8,224 bases of DNA from Promethearchaeota archaeon. GTDB lineage: Archaea > Asgardarchaeota > Lokiarchaeia > Sigynarchaeales > SOKP01. The position numbers were made by a program, and so were the translations under genes. The notes under the pieces are model-generated. The model saw only the letters and a list, made by a program, of their open reading frames with translations. It did not search any database and was not told the origin of the DNA. Of this stretch, positions 5,350 to 8,224 are shown one piece after another; positions within the stretch are counted from its first letter, which is position 1, and each line of letters starts with the position of its first letter. Where the stretch lies: assembly GCA_016839655.1 (NCBI GenBank), contig JAEOTW010000371.1:1-8224 (forward strand), given 5' to 3'.

Positions 5350-6099
5350 CTATTCATTCAAAAATTCAAGAAAATTCTTCATGGGCATCGCCGTAGCCAT
5401 AAAAATTATGGGTTTTTCTTCACCAGCAACTTTGGTGAAATCCTTATCAAGGAATAATTTACATAATTCGCCAAATTTTTCCGAGAATTTGTTAAATTGT
5501 TGGGGAGAAAGATGGATGTAACTTGTTAATGCAGGAAATTCTTTATCTTCAATACTAAATCGGGATGATGTGCTTGAAGTATCCTCTCCAATTGTACACT
5601 TAGGATTAAATACTCCAAAAAGGAGCTTTTTTGTTAGATCTCTCATTTTTTCTGGTTCTGTCTCAAAAGTGTTCTCTATCTTTTTGTAGAATTGATGTTG
5701 AATCTTCAGGTTAGCTAATTTCATTTTCGTTATAAAAATAAATGTATCTAATATAATTTTGGCTTGTTCAACCGTAAGTTTCTCGAGATTAAGTCCTGGT
5801 ATGACGTCTTCAAATTCAGTTCCAAACTCAGGATTAATTGTATACACATTTTCAAAAACTTTGGGTTTATCTGAGTTCGGATCAGAATATATTGGCCTTT
5901 TTTCTTCTATTAAAGCATTAGCATCTTTCATCTTTCTTATGTGTCCATGGATGGTAGATTTACTTTTATTAAGCTTTTGAGCAATTTCGGTTAAGCTTAA
6001 CTTCCCATACATGTTAAGAAAAGTAAAAATTTGAAATCTTGTCTTGCTTAAGAGATCAAATAGATCAGATACGTGTTCTCTTTTTGGTTGTTTTTGCAT
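5350..6099 (-). CDS. Winged-helix (ArsR-like) transcriptional regulator, probably of the adjacent MFS gene
   Basis: 249 residues. Residues about 10-68 form a winged helix-turn-helix: FDLLSKTRFQIFTFLN, then LSLTEIAQKLNKSKSTIHGH as the HTH with STIHGHIRKM as recognition helix, and a wing ending in a VYTINPEF strand. This is the ArsR/TrmB-like pattern common in archaea. The C-terminal 170 residues are helical and unrecognised; they could bind a ligand or dimerise. ATG 6097-6099 has a weak AGGGAT ribosome site 5 bases upstream, and a TATA-like TTTTAAATATTTT lies at about 6128-6140. It is divergent from the MFS transporter, and repeated TCGAATTCGA palindromes lie between the two, so it probably controls both promoters. 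The inducer cannot be read from sequence. The single cysteine pair of classic ArsR metal sensors is not visible. Confidence 0.82.
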   Translation of the reverse strand: MQKQPKREHVSDLFDLLSKTRFQIFTFLNMYGKLSLTEIAQKLNKSKSTIHGHIRKMKDANALIEEKRPIYSDPNSDKPKVFENVYTINPEFGTEFEDVIPGLNLEKLTVEQAKIILDTFIFITKMKLANLKIQHQFYKKIENTFETEPEKMRDLTKKLLFGVFNPKCTIGEDTSSTSSRFSIEDKEFPALTSYIHLSPQQFNKFSEKFGELCKLFLDKDFTKVAGEEKPIIFMATAMPMKNFLEFLNE

Positions 6100-6130
6100 T
6101 TTTTATCCCTAGTTTAATAATGATTCGAAA

Positions 6131-6140
6131 ATATTTAAAA
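6131..6140 (-). promoter_or_regulatory. Candidate TATA box of the regulator gene
   Basis: Minus-strand TTTTAAATAT lies about 36 bases before the regulator ATG, which gives a transcript leader of roughly 10 bases. A TCGAATTCGA palindrome (6144-6153) abuts it where transcription factor B would bind, a good site for autorepression. Confidence 0.45.
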
Positions 6141-6143
6141 TGA

Positions 6144-6153
6144 TCGAATTCGA
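6144..6153. promoter_or_regulatory. Palindromic operator TCGAATTCGA, copy 1
   Basis: A perfect 10-bp palindrome, extended on one side by TTCGAAT-like bases. It is identical to the copy at 6232-6241, 88 bp away. It sits just upstream of the regulator's TATA box. A related half-site ATTCGAAAAT occurs at about 6123-6132. GC-containing palindromes stand out in this AT-rich spacer, so they are likely regulator binding sites. Confidence 0.6.
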
Positions 6154-6194
6154 ATAATTATAAAAAATACGAACACTTAAATATTATCTTATTC

Positions 6195-6206
6195 TTTAAA
6201 TATTTA
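6195..6206 (+). promoter_or_regulatory. Candidate TATA box of the MFS gene
   Basis: TTTAAATATTTA is the best TATA-like element before the transporter. Transcription would start about 25 bases on, near 6226-6230, immediately before operator copy 2. Confidence 0.45.
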
Positions 6207-6207
6207 T

Positions 6208-6217
6208 TGAATTCGGA
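6208..6217. promoter_or_regulatory. Imperfect operator-like site TTGAATTCGG region
   Basis: TGAATTCGGA shares the GAATTCG core of the two perfect palindromes and lies between the MFS TATA box and the presumed start of transcription. It may be a weaker third site for the same regulator. Confidence 0.35.
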
Positions 6218-6231
6218 TTTGATATTAAAAA

Positions 6232-6241
6232 TCGAATTCGA
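6232..6241. promoter_or_regulatory. Palindromic operator TCGAATTCGA, copy 2
   Basis: This is the second perfect copy of the palindrome, placed at or just after the expected transcription start of the MFS gene. Binding here would block initiation, the usual layout for archaeal repressors. Confidence 0.6.
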
Positions 6242-6258
6242 GAAAATCGGAAAAAACC

Positions 6259-6263
6259 GAGGT
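6259..6263 (+). promoter_or_regulatory. Ribosome binding site of the MFS gene
   Basis: GAGGT lies 7 bases before ATG 6271 and supports that start. It is the clearest Shine-Dalgarno sequence in the window. A small TCGG-A6-CCGA inverted repeat (6247-6260) partly overlaps it. Confidence 0.65.
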
Positions 6264-6270
6264 TAATACA

Positions 6271-7701
6271 ATGGATAATAAAAAAGACAATGTAATAAAA
6301 AAGGCTTGGCCTGCATTTATCGCAAAAATTTCTTATGTAATGACTATCAACGCTGTCTACTTGAATGTTGTTATAATTTCGAACTTACTTTGGAGTGGAG
6401 AACCATTTCATAGTAGCGAATTAGGTTTGATGATCGGAGGAACAATGATAGTAATGGCATTTTCTGGAATATTATTTGGGTTTCTTGCAGATAATTTCTC
6501 TCGAAAAAAGATGTTCACATTCTCAATTAGTCTTTTTGGAATTAGCTTAATCCTGAATGGTTTTGTTCCTGTTGGTTTGGGGAATGTATCTTTTTACCTT
6601 TTTCTCACTATTCTATTCATTCAAGGATTTTTTAGTGGAGCTTTTACGCCTACCGAAACTTCTTATATAAACGATACTATTGAAAAAACAAATAGATCAG
6701 GTTATTATGGCGCTATAAATGCAATATTACAAATGACTCAGATTGTCGGAATGCTCATATCTTCCCTCTTATTTCAAAATTTACTCTGGAGACAATTCTA
6801 TTGGTTTTTTGGAATCTTAATATTATTTGAAGGGCTGATAGTTGGAATCAAGGCTCAAGAACCAAAAAGGGGTGCAATTCAGGAAGAATTAAAGGATGTC
6901 TTGAACTCAGAGAAAGTAGAGTACAACTATAAACTAACAAGAGAAACCATGAATTCAACGATCCTTAAAAGAACCAATGTCATAGCATTCATAGAAGGTA
7001 TTTTTACAACCGTCTTGTTAGCAGTCCCGGATTTCTTATTAATTGCTTACATGACTGGCCCAACTCATAATATCTCTCCATTCACGATTACCGTTTTTTT
7101 GATAATGACTGGTGTTCCAGGTGCAATGATTGGTTCTCTTGCATTTGCTAAGATTTCAGATAGATTAGCGAAGAAAAATATTCGAAATCGAGTATACATG
7201 ATAATATCTTCTCTAATGGGAATGTTTGTTTTATATTTACTGATTTTTCTATTCCCTTTTCCAAATTTTAGCGTAACCGAAGGAAGAAATCTGGGGATAA
7301 TCTTTGTACATCCTGAATTCATAATTCTAGGCATAATGGCTTTCCTTGCGAAGATGATCTTTATAATTTACGCAATAAATCAACCTCCAATACTTCAAAA
7401 CATCAATCTACCCGAAGCACAAGGTAAAATTAGCTCGGCAAACCAATTTCTTGAATTAATTGGATCAGGACTAGGGCCAATCATCGCTGGATTTCTACTG
7501 GCTAATTTTAACCAAAATTTTCAACTAACCGTTTTTATTTCAGTAAGCATCGGAATGATTGGCGGCTTGGCTTGGCTATTCGGAGCAAAATCAATCAACA
7601 GAGATGTTCAAAATATTTCGTCAATTTTAAATGGTAGAGCAGAAGAATTAAAAGAAAATAGAAATGAAGTCGGCGAAATAGCTCTCTCTATAAATCAATA
7701 A
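6271..7701 (+). CDS. Major facilitator superfamily (MFS) transporter, probable efflux permease
   Basis: 476 residues with about twelve hydrophobic segments (near 15-42, 51-73, 80-98, 106-128, 143-166, 171-192, 235-260, 268-294, 307-330, 348-369, 390-411 and 416-438). A central cytoplasmic loop (about 193-233) separates two halves of six. MFS motif A is present after segment 2 as GFLADNFSRKKMF (G70, D74, R78), and its second-half counterpart is at 288-306 (SDRLAKKNIRNR). A charged C-terminal tail of about 35 residues follows. The length and fold are normal for the family; the substrate cannot be told. Divergence from a winged-helix regulator with shared operators suggests induced export of a toxic or signalling compound. 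It has the best ribosome site in the window. It is followed by a T-run (about 7708-7713) that could end transcription. Confidence 0.9.
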   Translation: MDNKKDNVIKKAWPAFIAKISYVMTINAVYLNVVIISNLLWSGEPFHSSELGLMIGGTMIVMAFSGILFGFLADNFSRKKMFTFSISLFGISLILNGFVPVGLGNVSFYLFLTILFIQGFFSGAFTPTETSYINDTIEKTNRSGYYGAINAILQMTQIVGMLISSLLFQNLLWRQFYWFFGILILFEGLIVGIKAQEPKRGAIQEELKDVLNSEKVEYNYKLTRETMNSTILKRTNVIAFIEGIFTTVLLAVPDFLLIAYMTGPTHNISPFTITVFLIMTGVPGAMIGSLAFAKISDRLAKKNIRNRVYMIISSLMGMFVLYLLIFLFPFPNFSVTEGRNLGIIFVHPEFIILGIMAFLAKMIFIIYAINQPPILQNINLPEAQGKISSANQFLELIGSGLGPIIAGFLLANFNQNFQLTVFISVSIGMIGGLAWLFGAKSINRDVQNISSILNGRAEELKENRNEVGEIALSINQ

Positions 7702-7707
7702 TAACCT

Positions 7708-7713
7708 ATTTTT
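7708..7713 (+). terminator. T-run after the MFS gene
   Basis: TTTTTT within CCTATTTTTTAGG lies 7 bases after the MFS stop codon. Archaeal termination commonly uses short T-runs in the coding strand. The flanking CCTA/TAGG can pair, but the stem is only four bases. Confidence 0.3.
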
Positions 7714-7789
7714 TAGGAAAATAATCTATTTAAAACGAAAAAAATTAAAATAATCATCTTTTAACTTTTATATTTTATCAATATTCGAC

Positions 7790-7798
7790 TTTAATATA
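7790..7798 (+). promoter_or_regulatory. Candidate TATA box for the DUF1801 gene, leaderless spacing
   Basis: TTTAATATA is centred about 25 bases before ATG 7819, the distance at which transcription would begin at the start codon itself. No Shine-Dalgarno site precedes the ATG, so translation is probably leaderless. A second A/T box lies at 7766-7777. Confidence 0.45.
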
Positions 7799-7818
7799 GC
7801 AGACTGAAGATTCTTACT

Positions 7819-8224
7819 ATGACAATAAAACCACCTAATAAAAGTGTAGAAGAGTTCATTAGGAAGATCGAAAACCCAACTATAATAGCCGATTCCTTTA
7901 CGATTCTAAACCTTATGAAAGAAGTTACCCAAGAAGAACCTATTCTGTGGAGAGACAGCATCGTTGGATTTGGAACACATCATTATAAATACTCAACTGG
8001 GATGGAAGGAGACTCATTTTTAACTGGATTTACGCCAAGCGAAGAAAATCTGAGAATTTATATTATGCCTGGTTTTGAGAATTACCACCAGTTACTTGAT
8101 AAACTTGGTAAGTTCAAAACTGGGAAGTCTTCTCTTTACATCGATAATTTGGAAGATGTAAATATGGATATTTTAAAAGAAATAATTATTGAATCCGTAA
8201 AATATACGGAAAAACTTTTCCATA
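7819..8224 (+). CDS. DUF1801 (YdhG-like) protein, partial at right edge
   Basis: 135 codons are seen before the window ends, without a stop. Family marks appear in order: an N-terminal helix with VEEFIRKIENP, then LMKEVT, the tryptophan motif ILWRDSIVGFGTHHYKY, STGMEGDSF, a GFTPSEENLRIYIMPGF strand pair, LLDKLGKFKTGKSSLYI and the LEDVNMDILKEII helix. Members are usually about 140 residues, so only a few are missing. The fold resembles the YdhG/phage-associated DUF1801 group, whose biochemical role is unknown. The gene has its own promoter and does not appear co-transcribed with the transporter. Confidence 0.85.
   Translation, partial: MTIKPPNKSVEEFIRKIENPTIIADSFTILNLMKEVTQEEPILWRDSIVGFGTHHYKYSTGMEGDSFLTGFTPSEENLRIYIMPGFENYHQLLDKLGKFKTGKSSLYIDNLEDVNMDILKEIIIESVKYTEKLFH

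Noticed and set aside
5245..5457. Plus-strand frame across the convergent gap
   Set aside because: It overlaps the end of the ATC-hydrolase-like gene in another frame and is antisense to the regulator.
5759..5980. Plus-strand frame inside the regulator gene
   Set aside because: It is antisense to the winged-helix gene and has no recognisable content.
7065..7334. Minus-strand frame inside the MFS gene
   Set aside because: It is antisense to transmembrane segments of a clear MFS transporter.
1..8224. tRNA, rRNA or riboswitch genes
   Set aside because: No cloverleaf, GC-rich structured block or known aptamer core was seen on either strand by eye; a covariance-model search was not possible.

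Overview
The window is AT-rich and looks archaeal: TATA-box promoters, weak or absent Shine-Dalgarno sites, and one gene placed for leaderless translation. Its gene content points to an Asgard archaeon (Lokiarchaeia-like). The minus strand carries a Roadblock-small-GTPase-winged-helix fusion and a ubiquitin-activating-type E1 whose motifs match eukaryotic UBA5, the E1 of the UFM1 pathway. No marker gene is present, so the taxonomic call is an inference.

Left half (1-4762, minus strand, read right to left): a zinc-ribbon protein (4052-4606 or longer), a UBA5-like E1 (3210-4037), a JAMM/JAB (MPN+) metalloprotease-like protein (1865-3055), a small cysteine-free helical protein (1522-1740, continuing in frame past a TAG to 1282), and a Roadblock-GTPase-winged-helix fusion that leaves the window (1-1291). 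This looks like a ubiquitin-like modification cluster: an activating enzyme, a candidate deconjugase or modifier-processing protease, and a GTPase with a tail resembling the DDRGK1/UFBP1 winged helix. No E2 (UFC1-like) or UFM1-like modifier is recognisable in the window.

The gene boundaries in this block are odd. The JAMM gene and the GTPase have intact domains but no ATG, GTG or TTG in frame at their true N-termini. Coding-like sequence also continues in frame past three stop codons. Assembly indels, decay, frameshifting or recoding could each explain this.

Middle (4737-5349): an imperfect 60/80-bp direct repeat, which holds a promoter-like element readable both ways, lies between the minus-strand cluster and an N-terminally shortened ATC-hydrolase-like gene (4863-5306). 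That gene converges on the next across a 9-bp-stem inverted repeat.

Right half (5350-8224): a winged-helix regulator (minus) and an MFS transporter (plus) are divergent. They share an intergenic region with two perfect copies of the palindrome TCGAATTCGA, a classic local regulator/efflux-pump arrangement. A DUF1801 gene with a TATA box placed for leaderless translation runs off the right edge.
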